A program made the position numbers and the translations under genes. Shown in pieces: positions 10,032 to 19,958 of a stretch of DNA of 64,000 nucleotides; the first letter of the stretch is position 1, and each line of letters starts with the position of its first letter. The DNA lies in NCBI RefSeq assembly GCF_039710355.1, contig NZ_JBDKWZ010000019.1, forward strand, positions 62,001-126,000, read 5' to 3'. This stretch comes from Rapidithrix thailandica. Its GTDB lineage: Bacteria > Bacteroidota > Bacteroidia > Cytophagales > Flammeovirgaceae. Below the pieces are notes generated by a model that worked only from the letters and a program-made list of their open reading frames with translations, was not told where the DNA came from and searched no databases.

Positions 10032-10907
10032 ATGAGTATGAGTAAGATCAATGAATATGATTTAGGGCATTTACAAAAAGTACTGTCAGGTTCCGAAAGG
10101 GGCGAACGGTATATATACCTACCTTTGAATAATGCCGAATATACGATTCAAGAACCTTACAGAAGTACCTATTACGGTATCGGGTTGGTGCATCAAGGAG
10201 AAGTAAACTTATATACCGGGCTTACTAAAAACCATATTTCCGGACCTTCAATAGTCGTGATGGGGCCTAGTTTGATCAAAAGGTGGGAGTTGATGCAAAA
10301 GGGTTTTCAGTCAGAGTCCTTGCTCTTTCTTCCGGAGTTTTTACAAGAGCGTTTTGCGGATGTTTCCTTCCTGAATTCTTTTCCGTTCTTTACCTGTGGA
10401 GGTAAATTTATTTCGTCTTTAACAGAAGCTCAATTTGATAATTTTAAGGTGCTGTTCGGACTCATCCGGAAAAAAGCAATTCAAACTTCCCTGTATGATG
10501 TGGAGGCGATTAGAGGCTATACCTATAGTATGATTAATGAGCTGGCCGCTTTGTATGATCAGGTGCATCAAGAAACTCAAACGGTGCATCCTTTAGAGAA
10601 AAAATTCAAACAGGCCCTTTTCAAGTACTTTAAAAAAGAAAGGTCAGTGAATTTTTATGCGGACATGCTACATGTACACCCCAAACATTTGACGCAAACG
10701 ATAAAAGCGGTGACTGGGAATACCGTAAGTGAATGGATTCATAACCTGGTGATCCTAGAGGCAAAAGTTGCCTTACAAGATCAAACGGTTACGGTTGCAG
10801 AATTGGCACATGCGCTAAATTTTCCCGATCAAAGCACCTTTGGGAAGTTTTTTAAAAAATACAGTGGCCTTAGTCCCACAGCCTACCGGACGCATCTTAC
10901 CTTTTGA
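10032..10907 (+). CDS. AraC-family transcriptional regulator
   Basis: A 291-residue soluble regulator. The N-terminal ~170 residues look like a cupin-type sensor domain (YYGIGLVHQGEVNLYTG). The C-terminal ~100 residues are a two-HTH AraC domain: VNFYADMLHVHPKHLTQTIK, then VTVAELAHALNFPDQSTFGK and the closing GLSPTAYR. The effector is unknown. The alpha/beta hydrolase gene lies 77 bases downstream on the same strand and is the likeliest target. The start is ATG 10032; ATG 10038 is equally possible. Confidence 0.9.
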   Translation: MSMSKINEYDLGHLQKVLSGSERGERYIYLPLNNAEYTIQEPYRSTYYGIGLVHQGEVNLYTGLTKNHISGPSIVVMGPSLIKRWELMQKGFQSESLLFLPEFLQERFADVSFLNSFPFFTCGGKFISSLTEAQFDNFKVLFGLIRKKAIQTSLYDVEAIRGYTYSMINELAALYDQVHQETQTVHPLEKKFKQALFKYFKKERSVNFYADMLHVHPKHLTQTIKAVTGNTVSEWIHNLVILEAKVALQDQTVTVAELAHALNFPDQSTFGKFFKKYSGLSPTAYRTHLTF

Positions 10908-10984
10908 CCAAGTATACTATCTTTCAGCCCTTTATTTTGCTTTAGCGGGTAGCTAGCTTTGTGTTATCATTCAACGGTTTAATT

Positions 10985-11905
10985 ATGAAGAAGATAACAC
11001 TTTGTATTGCCATGGCCCTCTTCTTGGCGAACGTAGCCATGGCCCAAAAAACGCTTAATCATCAAACCCCAAAAGGCACAATAACAATGGAAAACTTACT
11101 AAAATACCGGTCAGAATTTGATAATCTGGGTAAAATATACCCTGCTTCGAAAAAGGTGAGGCAAGAAAAGGTACTTCTGCATGAGATCACTTGCTATTGG
11201 TTCAGGCCTGTTCAGCCTATTCAGGATAAGATAGCCATCTATTTACACGGAGGGTCTTTTGCCTTGGGCTCAATTAACTCTCATCGTGCTTTGGTCAGTA
11301 ATATGGCAGAACAATTGAACATGTCCATTCTCTTTGTAGAGTATGGATTGGCTCCTGAAAATCCCTATCCTCAAGGAATTTTGGATGCAAAGCAAGTATA
11401 CGGTTCAATACAAAAATCATATTCGGACAAAGAGATTATCCTGATAGGGGATAGTGCCGGAGGTGGGATTGCTATCAGCTTGTTAGACGAATTGAAAAAT
11501 ACAGGTTTCCCGGCACCGGAAAAGCTTGTGTTGATTTCACCTTGGGTGGATATTGCCTGTAGTCATCCGTCCATTACGGGCAATGCATCCATTGACCCGA
11601 TACTCAGCCGGGATGAATTATTGAAATTTACAAACTTGTATGCGGCTAGTGAAGGGGTAGCCCGGGCAAACCCTTTACGGGTGGTTCATAATATTTCATT
11701 TCCTTCAACTTTGATTATGGCCGGGACCAACGAGATTTTATTGGATGATAGTAAAGTTTTATATCAAGCTCTCAAAGAGAAAAAAGCAGCAGTAAAATTA
11801 CATATTTATGAAGAGCAAACACATGTTTGGCTGTTAACGGATTTCTCTTCTGACGCAGCTTTAAAATCGATTGAAGATTTAAAAGCATTTGTGCTGAGTA
11901 AGTAG
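10985..11905 (+). CDS. Exported alpha/beta hydrolase (HSL-like esterase)
   Basis: A 306-residue hydrolase of the hormone-sensitive-lipase type. A signal peptide (MKKITLCIAMALFLANVAMA) precedes the mature protein at residue 21. The HSL oxyanion motif HGGSF is at about 88-92, the nucleophile elbow GDSAGG places the catalytic Ser at 157, and candidate Asp and His follow in LLDDS and QTHVWL near the C-terminus. The enzyme would cleave short-chain esters in the periplasm or outside the cell. I chose ATG 10985 because it begins the signal peptide; GTG 10961 is an in-frame alternative. It follows an AraC regulator that may control it, and a good terminator ends the unit. Confidence 0.88.
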   Translation: MKKITLCIAMALFLANVAMAQKTLNHQTPKGTITMENLLKYRSEFDNLGKIYPASKKVRQEKVLLHEITCYWFRPVQPIQDKIAIYLHGGSFALGSINSHRALVSNMAEQLNMSILFVEYGLAPENPYPQGILDAKQVYGSIQKSYSDKEIILIGDSAGGGIAISLLDELKNTGFPAPEKLVLISPWVDIACSHPSITGNASIDPILSRDELLKFTNLYAASEGVARANPLRVVHNISFPSTLIMAGTNEILLDDSKVLYQALKEKKAAVKLHIYEEQTHVWLLTDFSSDAALKSIEDLKAFVLSK

Positions 11906-11932
11906 AAATTAGCAGTGGAATTTCAATGAATA

Positions 11933-11968
11933 AAGCCTTTCAAGTTGACAGTACTTGGAGGGCTTTTT
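11933..11968 (+). terminator. Intrinsic terminator after the esterase
   Basis: A 13-bp stem including G-U pairs (AAGCCTTTCAAGT with ACTTGGAGGGCTT) and a 7-nt loop are followed by a T run. Confidence 0.85.
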
Positions 11969-12040
11969 AGAGCGTGAAAAAGAAATCTATTAGCTAAAAA
12001 AGGGTAGTTGTATGGTGAGAGTAGAATGTATGAAAATTAA

Positions 12041-12071
12041 AAAAGGCTCTACAATTTGCAGAGCCATTTTT
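12041..12071. terminator. Bidirectional terminator-like hairpin
   Basis: GGCTCT pairs with AGAGCC across a 9-nt loop, with an A run on the left and ATTTTT on the right. It could terminate transcription in either direction between the esterase and the convergent antiporter gene. Confidence 0.6.
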
Positions 12072-12516
12072 ACTATTAAACCAAATAATCCTTGAATTAT
12101 GTGATAAATATAAACTATTTAATTCATACAATACAACTTCTCATAGAGATTGTAAAAAGCTTGAAGAAGGGTAAAAATGGATGTTAATTTTCAAATAATT
12201 GAATTATTTATAGTTTTGTAAGAAATGGAGATTGGCGTAAATATTTGATAATGAATGATTTGTTTGTTTGTTTTTTGTTGTATTGATTGGACTGGTTTAT
12301 AAAATATTATGTAATATTTACACTGAAAAACAATTTTTTTAAATTCTTAATTAACGTTAATGCGGAAGGGTGGGGTGTAATTAATAGGGCAAGCGTGGAT
12401 TTTCACACTAGATGGAAAAAAAATAAGTATGTAAGATTTTGAGATGTATTGTGGTAGTTTTTCAATATCATCTTTTTGCTGGGGTTTTACATATAAAAAT
12501 TGTCTTTTCAAGTGAG
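12072..12516. other. Gene-free A/T-rich stretch
   Basis: I see no gene or clear regulatory structure between the bidirectional hairpin and the end of the antiporter gene. It is rich in A and T with stop codons in all frames. Confidence 0.5.
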
Positions 12517-14526
12517 TCAAATGATCGTGAGTTTTAGGAAATGATTCAACTTTTGAATATTGTCAGGGCTGCCGAATACATACAATAAATCATCTTGTTT
12601 GATTTGCGTTTCCGGGTGAATATTTGTGATAAACTTACTGCCTCGCTTGATGGCCAAAACGGTAATACCATAGTGCGTTCTGAGGCCGGATTCATACACG
12701 GACTTTCCGATAATCTTATTGGGTCCTTGTTGTACAGGCAAAGTGGCTATTTCAATATCAGGGATGTGTAAAGGAAAAACAGAGGAATTTTGGCTTAAGC
12801 CACTGATATTTCGCAGCATATCGTAATTATCCGACCGGATATGATTAATAAATCCCTGAATTTCATTGTCAGGAACCAGGTATTGTCGAAGCACACGGGT
12901 AAAAATCTCGATGGAGGTTTCAAATTCTTCCGGAATGACTTCATCCGCCCCCTGTCTCAAATACTGTTCGATATCGCGAAGGTAGCGTGTCCTGACGATG
13001 ATATAAGCGGTGTCCGTAAATTGCCGGATGCGGTTCACAATAGCCTGAGTGGTATCAGAATCCGAAATGGCAATCACTACCACCCGGGCTTTATGGATAA
13101 ACACATGTTTGAGGATGGTTTCATCGGCTGCATCCCCAAAAATCACATTTTCATCCCGGAGTTTGGCTTTGCGGATTTTACCGGGGTCCAATTCAATGAT
13201 GATATATGGAATTTGTGCTTGTTTGGCAGCTTTGGCTACATTTTCTCCATTGATTCCATAGCCTACGATTACCAGATGGTCGTGCAAGTCGGCATGGGCT
13301 TGAGCGGCTTCTACTTTTGCCTTTGTATAAGTAGAGAGCCGTTCTCTAACGGTTTTCGGCAATGGGGCTTTGATCAGGAAATCGGCAATCCGGGAGCTGT
13401 AGTTCATCATAAAGGGTGTGGCTCCCATCGAAATAATGGAAATGGCAAGAAAGTATTGATAAGTACTTTCGGGAATCAGTCCGTATTGCATCCCCGTGGC
13501 AGAGAGTAGGAAAGCAAATTCTCCAATTTGAAACACGCTAAATGCCGTTTGAAAGATAGTGCGGGGAGGGTAGCCCAAAATAAATACGGCAATAGCGGCA
13601 ATGCTTCCTTTGAGGAAAATTGCGGCAAAGGCCAATAAATGAATGACGGCAATGTGCTGAATGAAAAACTTCAAATCCAACAGCATTCCCACAGAGACAA
13701 AAAAGAAGCTGATGAAAATTTCCCGGAATGGCAGAATGTTGGCCGTGGCCTGATGGCTATAGTCCGATTCGGAGATGATCAATCCGGCAAAAAACGCTCC
13801 CAAAGCCAAGGAAAGCCCTACGCTGGCAGTAAACCAGGCCGTGGCAAAGCATAAGCCCACCACCGTAATAATAAACAGTTCCCGGCTTTTGGAAGTGACA
13901 ACCAAATGTAAAATAGCCGGAACGAAATAACGGGCCATAAGGATTACCACAGCAATAAAAGCAGTGACTTTGGCTAACATGATTAACAGTGTTTCCAGGG
14001 CGTTGTCCGTGTGCCCGGAAAGCAAGGGGGTAAAGAGCATCATCGGTACTACGATAAGATCTTGAAAAATCAAGATGGCAACCGCGATGCGGCCATGAGG
14101 AGAGGTGATTTCCCCTCGCTCTTGCAAGAGCTTCAGTACAATGGCAGTACTACTTAATGAAAGCAGAAAGCCCATAAAAATAGCTTCTTTGAGCGAAAGT
14201 CCCATCAGTTTGGCACAGACAGCCGTTGTGAGAATGGTACCTCCTACTTGTAGTAAACCGCCCCAAAAGACGGTGTTTTTGATGGAAGAAAGCCCTTTGA
14301 GGGAGAACTCGATGCCTATGACAAAAAGCAGGAAGATAACACCGATTTCCGAAAGTAATTCCACTTCATGGACACCTTTGATCAGGCTAAGTCCGTGGGG
14401 GCCGGCAATAATACCTGTTAATAAAAAACCCATGATAGCCGGAATCTTCAATTTCTGGAAGACCAGTATGATGAGCACTGATAGTCCAAGGATAATGACA
14501 ATGTCTTGTAATAAGTGGAATTCCAT
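12517..14526 (-). CDS. Monovalent cation:proton antiporter, CPA2/KefB type
   Basis: A 669-residue inner-membrane antiporter. Residues 1-390 form about 12 membrane segments typical of Na+/H+ or K+/H+ exchangers (GFLLTGIIAGPHGLSLI near 35, LSSTAIVLKLLQERGE near 123, GLSLALGAFFAGLIISES near 234). A TrkA-N nucleotide-binding domain follows at about 415-530 (LVIVGYGINGENVAKAA), and a TrkA-C domain closes the protein (NKIIGKSVYESGLRTHYGIT, then DDLLYVFGS). The layout matches KefB/KefC, which release K+ in exchange for protons under electrophile or pH stress; cation choice cannot be told from sequence alone. It stands alone, convergent to the esterase. Confidence 0.93.
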   Translation of the reverse strand: MEFHLLQDIVIILGLSVLIILVFQKLKIPAIMGFLLTGIIAGPHGLSLIKGVHEVELLSEIGVIFLLFVIGIEFSLKGLSSIKNTVFWGGLLQVGGTILTTAVCAKLMGLSLKEAIFMGFLLSLSSTAIVLKLLQERGEITSPHGRIAVAILIFQDLIVVPMMLFTPLLSGHTDNALETLLIMLAKVTAFIAVVILMARYFVPAILHLVVTSKSRELFIITVVGLCFATAWFTASVGLSLALGAFFAGLIISESDYSHQATANILPFREIFISFFFVSVGMLLDLKFFIQHIAVIHLLAFAAIFLKGSIAAIAVFILGYPPRTIFQTAFSVFQIGEFAFLLSATGMQYGLIPESTYQYFLAISIISMGATPFMMNYSSRIADFLIKAPLPKTVRERLSTYTKAKVEAAQAHADLHDHLVIVGYGINGENVAKAAKQAQIPYIIIELDPGKIRKAKLRDENVIFGDAADETILKHVFIHKARVVVIAISDSDTTQAIVNRIRQFTDTAYIIVRTRYLRDIEQYLRQGADEVIPEEFETSIEIFTRVLRQYLVPDNEIQGFINHIRSDNYDMLRNISGLSQNSSVFPLHIPDIEIATLPVQQGPNKIIGKSVYESGLRTHYGITVLAIKRGSKFITNIHPETQIKQDDLLYVFGSPDNIQKLNHFLKLTII

Positions 14527-14707
14527 AAATTGCTATCGTTAAATTGTTGCTATGAAATTACTCAGCAATACAAAAGTTAGCAAACCTTTATTTGGATTCG
14601 TGAGGGAAGCCGCCAGTAAATTAATCCTTTGACGGGAGATAACTATCTGGAAATAATGTGCTTGAAGTATGATTGCCGGCATTTATTAAAAAAGGATTAG
14701 AAAAGAA

Positions 14708-15220
14708 CTATACTTGTTTGAAAAGGTTGGGGTACTCTATCACAAACCCTTCAGCGTCTGTTGAGATTTCCGATTCAAAATTGGTGTCAAAGTTTTTGTA
14801 AAAATATTTCCCTTCGTCAAGTTTGGTATATTCTTGCCGCATGATCTGAAGGGAGGCTTTAGGGTAGGCAATATAGATTACCCGGATTTCTTTTTTCTCT
14901 CCTGTTTCTAACTGAAGGTGCCGTATTGGCAATGTATTGGTGAAAGGGGTTAGCCGGAAGTCAATGTATTCACAGTTTTCGAATGCTGGTTCTTGGGCTG
15001 AGCGGATTACCCGTAGTACTTCTCCTTGTGTGTCATGCAGGTAAAACTCCTTCCAAGTCCAATCTTTTTCTAATTGAACCTGGTAGCGAATATCAATACT
15101 ATCGGCTTGTAAGATCCCCTTAAGCTGTGATTCTACTGAGAAATGATGGGTGTGTTCGGTGATGGTAAGTGTTTCGGCAAGGTCAATGGAAATGCCTTGC
15201 CACCGGATTGTTTTGTTCAT
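14708..15220 (-). CDS. Putative glycolipid-binding domain protein
   Basis: A 170-residue protein resembling the putative glycolipid-binding family (Pfam PF06475, formerly DUF1089). Family-like features are an early IRWQGIS strand, the conserved FTNTLPIRHLQL near residue 92, an IYIAYPKASLQIMRQEYTKL stretch, and an ending around EGFVIEYPNLF. There is no signal peptide, so it is probably cytoplasmic. It lies 53 bases downstream of recQ on the same strand and may be read from the same transcript, although a functional link is not evident. The molecular role is not established. Confidence 0.75.
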   Translation of the reverse strand: MNKTIRWQGISIDLAETLTITEHTHHFSVESQLKGILQADSIDIRYQVQLEKDWTWKEFYLHDTQGEVLRVIRSAQEPAFENCEYIDFRLTPFTNTLPIRHLQLETGEKKEIRVIYIAYPKASLQIMRQEYTKLDEGKYFYKNFDTNFESEISTDAEGFVIEYPNLFKQV

Positions 15221-15273
15221 TTGTATGGTTTGTTTACGAATTGTTTCCGAAAATCAAAGTAGCCTTTCTAAGG

Positions 15274-17412
15274 CTATTGGGTTTTGTGGATTGTCAAGGC
15301 CAACCGTATTTTATAATATTCAACTTGTTCTTTTAAGTAGTCGAAAACAGGTTTTAATTCATTGGGCTCTCCACAAGCATTCCATGCCAAGATGATTTTA
15401 TCAAACTCATCCTGGGCTAAGTACTGACGCAAAGGAATGTTTTCCCCTTTTTCATATAAATAGGCGAGATGAGAAAATACCGTTACGATATTTAATTGGC
15501 GTTTTATCGCAATTTCTTCAGGCGGGTTGCCTTGTTTAAAAAGCTTTAGTGTTTCCAGATAGGTTTTTCCTTTTACTCTGGAGGGGGTGCTTTCGCGGGT
15601 GATGTAGTTCTGGATAGCTTCTAAGAATACATCCCCGTAATGCTCCAGTTTGTAACGGCCTACACCCGGTACGTCTTCCATGTCCGATAAAGTGAAAGGA
15701 CGCTGACTAGCCATTTCTTTCAGTGTATTGTCCGAAAAAATTACATAAGGAGGGACTCCCTGCTCTTCGGCTAATTGTTTTCTCAGTTTGCGTAAAGCGT
15801 CAAATAAGCCCTCTTCAAATAGCTGGGTCTTGCTTTTCTGTGGTTTGCGCTCTTCTTGAGAGGCCTTTTTAAACTCTTCCCACTGGCTTAAAGTGACCGT
15901 TTTTCCGTTAAACAAAACCTCTTGCGCCAAGAGGGTAGCTTTTAATTTGCTTCCATCGGTGTAATCCACTTCAAAAAGCCCTTGATTGATCATTTGAGTG
16001 ATAAAGAAGACCCATTCGTTCCGGCTAATATTGCTTCCGGCTCCATAGGTTTTGATCTTATCATATCCTTGTTCGATGATTTCGGAGCGGTGGGAGCCGC
16101 GCAATACATCTATCAAAAGATTCATATTGACTTGCTCTTTGAGGCGTTTACAGGCCGAAAGGGCTTTTTGGACAATTACGGTACCGTCAAAGCCCTTGGG
16201 AGGATGAGTGCAAATATCACAGCGGCCACAGCTCTCTTCCCGGTGTTCTCCGAAATAGCTTAACACCAGGTTGGTCCGGCAGCTGGTTGCCTGGCAATAC
16301 TCCATCATCCGGTTGAGTTTGGCCAACTGTACTTGTTTGAAATCATCTTTTGCTTCGCTGTCAACAATAAATTCCCTAAGGATTTTATAATCGGCAAAAC
16401 TGTAAAAAAGCAAGGTATCTGAAGGAAGGCCATCCCTTCCGGCCCGGCCGATTTCCTGATAATAGCTTTCCAGGTTTTTGGGCAAATTATAATGGATTAC
16501 CCACCGGATATTGGATTTGTCGATTCCCATTCCGAAGGCAATGGTAGCGCAAATCACTTGAAGTTCGTCCTTTTGGAAATTTTCTTGAATACGGTGTCGT
16601 TGCTCACCACTCATTTGCGCATGGTAGTAGGCTGCTTTATAGCCTGCGTTTTGCAACTTTTCAGCCACTTGTTCGGTGGATTTGCGGCTGAGGCAATACA
16701 CAATCCCCGGTTGTCCGGGCCGGTCTTCCAAATAACGCAAAATGCGTTGGATTCGATTTTGTCCGGGAACCACCCGGCTGTTTAAATTAGTCCGTTCAAA
16801 GCTGGATAAAAAGAGCTCGGGGGATTTCAAATCCAGTTGATCGGCAATATCCTTTTGCGTTGCTTTATCTGCCGTGGCTGTCAAAGCCATATGTGGTATG
16901 TTCGGAAACAGATTGATCAGTTTGTTGAGCTGGATGTATTCCGGCCGGAAGTCATTTCCCCAAGCGGAAACACAGTGCGCCTCGTCAATAGCCAGTAAGG
17001 AGACGGGCTGACGCTGGATGAAATTTAAAAAGCGTTCGGATACGGCCCGTTCGGGAGAAACGTACAACAGTTTGATGTTGCCATTGTTCAGGTCGTGGAA
17101 GATCTCTTGCTCTTCGGTACCTCTGAGCGTACTGTTAAAAGAAGCCGCCGGAATACCATTGGCTTTGAGGCTTTCCACTTGATCTTTCATCAAGGCGATC
17201 AAAGGAGAGATTACCAAAGCAAACCCATCCAGTAGAAGGGAAGGCAGCTGATAGCAAATGGATTTTCCTCCACCCGTAGGCATAATCACCAAGCTGTCTT
17301 TTTTATTTAAGGCATGCTGAATGATTGCTTCTTGTTGCAGTCGAAATTGATCGTATCCGAAGTACTGTTTTAATGTGTCGAGTACTTGCTCTTTGGTAAA
17401 TATTTGGTCCAT
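15274..17412 (-). CDS. recQ: RecQ-family ATP-dependent DNA helicase
   Basis: A 712-residue 3'-5' DNA helicase. Walker A is TGGGKS near residue 46 and the DEAH box is DEAHCVSAWGNDFRPEY near 140, where the usual Gln after CIS is Ala. Further on are ALTATADKAT and the helicase C motifs IGRAGRDGLPS. The RecQ zinc-binding domain supplies Cys residues in YCQATSCR and ESCGRCDIC near 370-400. A winged-helix region, an HRDC-like domain (PYVIFSDNTLKEMASQRP) and a C-terminal helix-turn-helix repeat follow. The protein would unwind recombination and repair intermediates. Upstream is a 650-bp stretch without genes; the glycolipid-binding-like gene follows it. Confidence 0.95.
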   Translation of the reverse strand: MDQIFTKEQVLDTLKQYFGYDQFRLQQEAIIQHALNKKDSLVIMPTGGGKSICYQLPSLLLDGFALVISPLIALMKDQVESLKANGIPAASFNSTLRGTEEQEIFHDLNNGNIKLLYVSPERAVSERFLNFIQRQPVSLLAIDEAHCVSAWGNDFRPEYIQLNKLINLFPNIPHMALTATADKATQKDIADQLDLKSPELFLSSFERTNLNSRVVPGQNRIQRILRYLEDRPGQPGIVYCLSRKSTEQVAEKLQNAGYKAAYYHAQMSGEQRHRIQENFQKDELQVICATIAFGMGIDKSNIRWVIHYNLPKNLESYYQEIGRAGRDGLPSDTLLFYSFADYKILREFIVDSEAKDDFKQVQLAKLNRMMEYCQATSCRTNLVLSYFGEHREESCGRCDICTHPPKGFDGTVIVQKALSACKRLKEQVNMNLLIDVLRGSHRSEIIEQGYDKIKTYGAGSNISRNEWVFFITQMINQGLFEVDYTDGSKLKATLLAQEVLFNGKTVTLSQWEEFKKASQEERKPQKSKTQLFEEGLFDALRKLRKQLAEEQGVPPYVIFSDNTLKEMASQRPFTLSDMEDVPGVGRYKLEHYGDVFLEAIQNYITRESTPSRVKGKTYLETLKLFKQGNPPEEIAIKRQLNIVTVFSHLAYLYEKGENIPLRQYLAQDEFDKIILAWNACGEPNELKPVFDYLKEQVEYYKIRLALTIHKTQ

Positions 17413-18065
17413 ATCTCAGGGATCTTTTTCGGTAGTTAAAGGGCTTTTACCAGGGTGTTGGGTCATTATTCAAATGAAAGCGTACTATCCTGGCAGCTGT
17501 TGACCGTTATCACAAAATGCTTGAACTTTTCGCAAAGATTGCTAATTTTTTCTACTTATGCTTAATAAAAAAGCATTTGATGGGTATTTCTTTGAAATAC
17601 AAAGCGAAACTAATGGCTTTTTTTCAGATAAGTGGCTTTATTTTATGGTCGTTTTTGATCTTGTGAATATATTGGTGGGTATTTTCTACTATTTTCCCCT
17701 CATGGAACAAGCAAAGTGTGCAAAACAAGAATTCCGCAGGCTTGTTTAGTTCGCAATATTCCATATCCCGTTCAGGTATTGGTACTCACTTCCTTAAGGT
17801 GGCTTTTCCTAATTTGTCTTATTGTCAATGATGGCGCTTGATTTGCCGGGGAGTAGGTTTTTCAAGTGAGATAAGACATTAATGTATTGAAGAAGGGAGA
17901 GTCTGTTAGTGAAGCCTGTCTTGGAAATCCAAAGATAAAAAAGTAATGAGCATATATTTTGCAAAGTATTGCTCAACTATTTAACATAAGCCTTTTTCTT
18001 ATTTTGGGGAAAAGACCATTTTACCTTGATTATTATGATGCAACTAATTATATAACAATAGAAAC
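17413..18065. other. Divergent upstream stretch between recQ and the H-NOX gene
   Basis: No secure gene. A 63-codon ORF (17558-17749, plus strand) has one hydrophobic segment (LYFMVVFDLVNILVGIFYYF) and could encode a tiny membrane protein, but it lacks a recognisable family. TATATTTTG near 17952 resembles a Bacteroidota -7 box about 115 bases before the H-NOX start. Confidence 0.4.
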
Positions 18066-18611
18066 ATGCACGGACTTATTTTTCACGAATTAAACAAGTA
18101 TATTAAAGAAAAAGCTGATTATACTACCCGAAAGCAGATTTGGAAAGATGCCGGAGTAGAAGGTAAAGTTTATTTTGTTACTCAAATCTATCCGGATCAA
18201 GAAATTCAGGCCATTGTCAAGGCTTCGGTGAATTTATTAAATATCTCGCAGGAAGAATTACTGGAAGGTTTTGGCAAATTTATCGTGCCCGATCTTTTAA
18301 GTGTGTATAAATCTGTAATTCCCTCCCATTGGAAAACACTGGATATTTTGGAGCACACGGAAAATACCATGCATAAATCCGTCCGGTTTAAAGATCCAAA
18401 TGCCGATCCGCCAAAGCTCATTTGTCAGCGAGTGAATGAAAATGAAGTCATCATTGATTATTCCTCAGAAAGAAGAATGAGTGATTTGGGAGTAGGGATT
18501 GCCAAGGGGATTGCAGAATTTTTTCAAGAGACTATTGAAATTACAAAAAAGCAAGTACAGAAAGATGGAAAAGATATTGTCGAGATCAGAATAAAAAAGA
18601 TAGAGGAATAA
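18066..18611 (+). CDS. Stand-alone H-NOX heme-nitric oxide sensor
   Basis: A 181-residue heme-binding gas sensor that fits the H-NOX fold end to end. It starts MHGLIF. His103 aligns with the axial heme ligand (His102 in the Thermoanaerobacter protein), the heme-distorting proline pair is at 115-116, and the heme-propionate motif YxSxR is Tyr132, Ser134, Arg136. The residue aligning with the distal Tyr140 of O2-binding H-NOX proteins is Leu141, so this one should bind NO and exclude O2. H-NOX genes usually sit beside a histidine kinase or a cyclic-di-GMP enzyme; neither is adjacent here, so the output partner is unknown. It is a single-gene unit with its own terminator. Confidence 0.93.
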   Translation: MHGLIFHELNKYIKEKADYTTRKQIWKDAGVEGKVYFVTQIYPDQEIQAIVKASVNLLNISQEELLEGFGKFIVPDLLSVYKSVIPSHWKTLDILEHTENTMHKSVRFKDPNADPPKLICQRVNENEVIIDYSSERRMSDLGVGIAKGIAEFFQETIEITKKQVQKDGKDIVEIRIKKIEE

Positions 18612-18644
18612 GAATCAAAGGATCATTAAGCGTATTCTTTAGAG

Positions 18645-18673
18645 AAGCTTGCTTGAAAGAGCAGGCTTTTTTT
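18645..18673 (+). terminator. Intrinsic terminator after the H-NOX gene
   Basis: A 9-bp stem (AAGCTTGCT with AGCAGGCTT, one G-U pair) and a 6-nt loop are followed by seven T. Confidence 0.85.
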
Positions 18674-19036
18674 GAAAAAAACTCCCTGCAGAGTTCTGTA
18701 AGGTGTTTGAATAAACCCCTTTCAAGTAGGATTTGAGCTGCTCCACAATCTCAACCTTCCCCGGTTAACCTGCTTGTCAGAGACAAACGAGGCCTTGCTT
18801 TTACAAGAAAAACAAGGTAGGGCCTGCTTTTAAAAGGAAGCTCACTCGGTTATTTGTTAACTGTTAGGTTTAACAAACAAAATCCAGAATCCGCAGGGAA
18901 ATATTTTAATCTCTTTGTTCTCGATTTCGGAGTGCAAATATAGTAGGGCAATGTGAATTTGCAAATTCAGAAAAATGAAAGATAGAATTGACTAATTATT
19001 TTTATTTTTAAAAAACGAAACCATGAGGATGAGCAG
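18674..19036. other. Gene-free stretch
   Basis: No gene or convincing structure is seen between the H-NOX terminator and the next AraC gene. The right end is A/T-rich and should hold that gene's promoter. Confidence 0.5.
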
Positions 19037-19846
19037 ATGAAAAATACAAAACATAATTGTCTCTTTACTCCCGTTCAACCTGCTGTAAGTCAGCATGGAG
19101 GAAAAGCGGTTTACTCGGAGATTTTTCCGGATGTCAAATTGCAAGCGTTTATTTATTGTTATTGGCAGTTAAAATCAAATGAACCTTTGGATAAACCCTT
19201 TTCGTACCGGGTAGTAGCTGACGGATGCATTGATTTGTTATTTGAGCTACATCACCCTGAAAATAATTTTGTGGCCGGGTTTTCCACTTCATTTTCGGAA
19301 TATTCCTTGGGTTGTTCCTTTAATTATATGGGTGTGCGTTTTTTGCCGGGGGCCTTTCCTCTTTTATTTAACATCAATGCCTCCGAATTAACCAACCGTT
19401 TTGAACATCTGGCCCCGGTAGATCCGTCAATTTCTGCATTCATCCGGAATCGTTTTGAAGAGGCTCTCTCTTTGCAAGCCATCAAAGTACAATTTGATCA
19501 ATACTTTTTAAACCATTTGGCAAAAGGAAATATCACTGTCGATAAAAGGCTATTTGAAGCAATCAAATTGATTTTGAACAGAAAGGGCATTTTGCATGTG
19601 GAAAAAGAGTTGGATACGGGGCTGAGTAGCCGGCAACTTCGCCGGTTGTTCAAGTTTTATATTGGGGATACGGCTAAAACCTTTAGCAAGGTGGTGCGCT
19701 TCCAGAGTCTGCTTTCTGCCAAGCCTTCAACGGAAAGTTTGAGGAATAACAAGTTGTTTTTAGATGCCGGGTATTACGATCAAGCTCATTTTATTAAAGA
19801 GTTTAAAACCTTTTTCGGGCTTACTCCCTCTCAGGTAAAGGATTGA
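19037..19846 (+). CDS. AraC-family regulator with DUF6597-like sensor half
   Basis: A 269-residue soluble regulator. The N-terminal half has the pattern common to AraC proteins that begin with a DUF6597-like domain: LQAFIYCYWQLK, YRVVADGCIDLLFEL, and MGVRFLPGAFPLLF. The C-terminal DNA-binding half includes LSSRQLRRLFKFYIGDTAKT and LDAGYYDQAHFIKEFKTFFG, ending TPSQVKD. It lies 112 bases upstream of the VOC gene on the same strand, a common pairing in Bacteroidota in which the regulator may control the VOC gene. The effector is unknown. Confidence 0.88.
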   Translation: MKNTKHNCLFTPVQPAVSQHGGKAVYSEIFPDVKLQAFIYCYWQLKSNEPLDKPFSYRVVADGCIDLLFELHHPENNFVAGFSTSFSEYSLGCSFNYMGVRFLPGAFPLLFNINASELTNRFEHLAPVDPSISAFIRNRFEEALSLQAIKVQFDQYFLNHLAKGNITVDKRLFEAIKLILNRKGILHVEKELDTGLSSRQLRRLFKFYIGDTAKTFSKVVRFQSLLSAKPSTESLRNNKLFLDAGYYDQAHFIKEFKTFFGLTPSQVKD

Positions 19847-19958
19847 CAGATTGAAGAGAGGAGGGTTGAAGGATTGACTGCACCGGATAAAATGTCCGAT
19901 TTTTACAAGCTATTCACAGGCCAGGAAAGGAAATTTGTAGTAAATCATTGCATAAATT

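Noticed and set aside
12841..13509. 222-residue plus-strand ORF inside the antiporter gene
   Set aside because: It is antisense to a clear KefB-type gene with continuous domain homology; a shadow frame.
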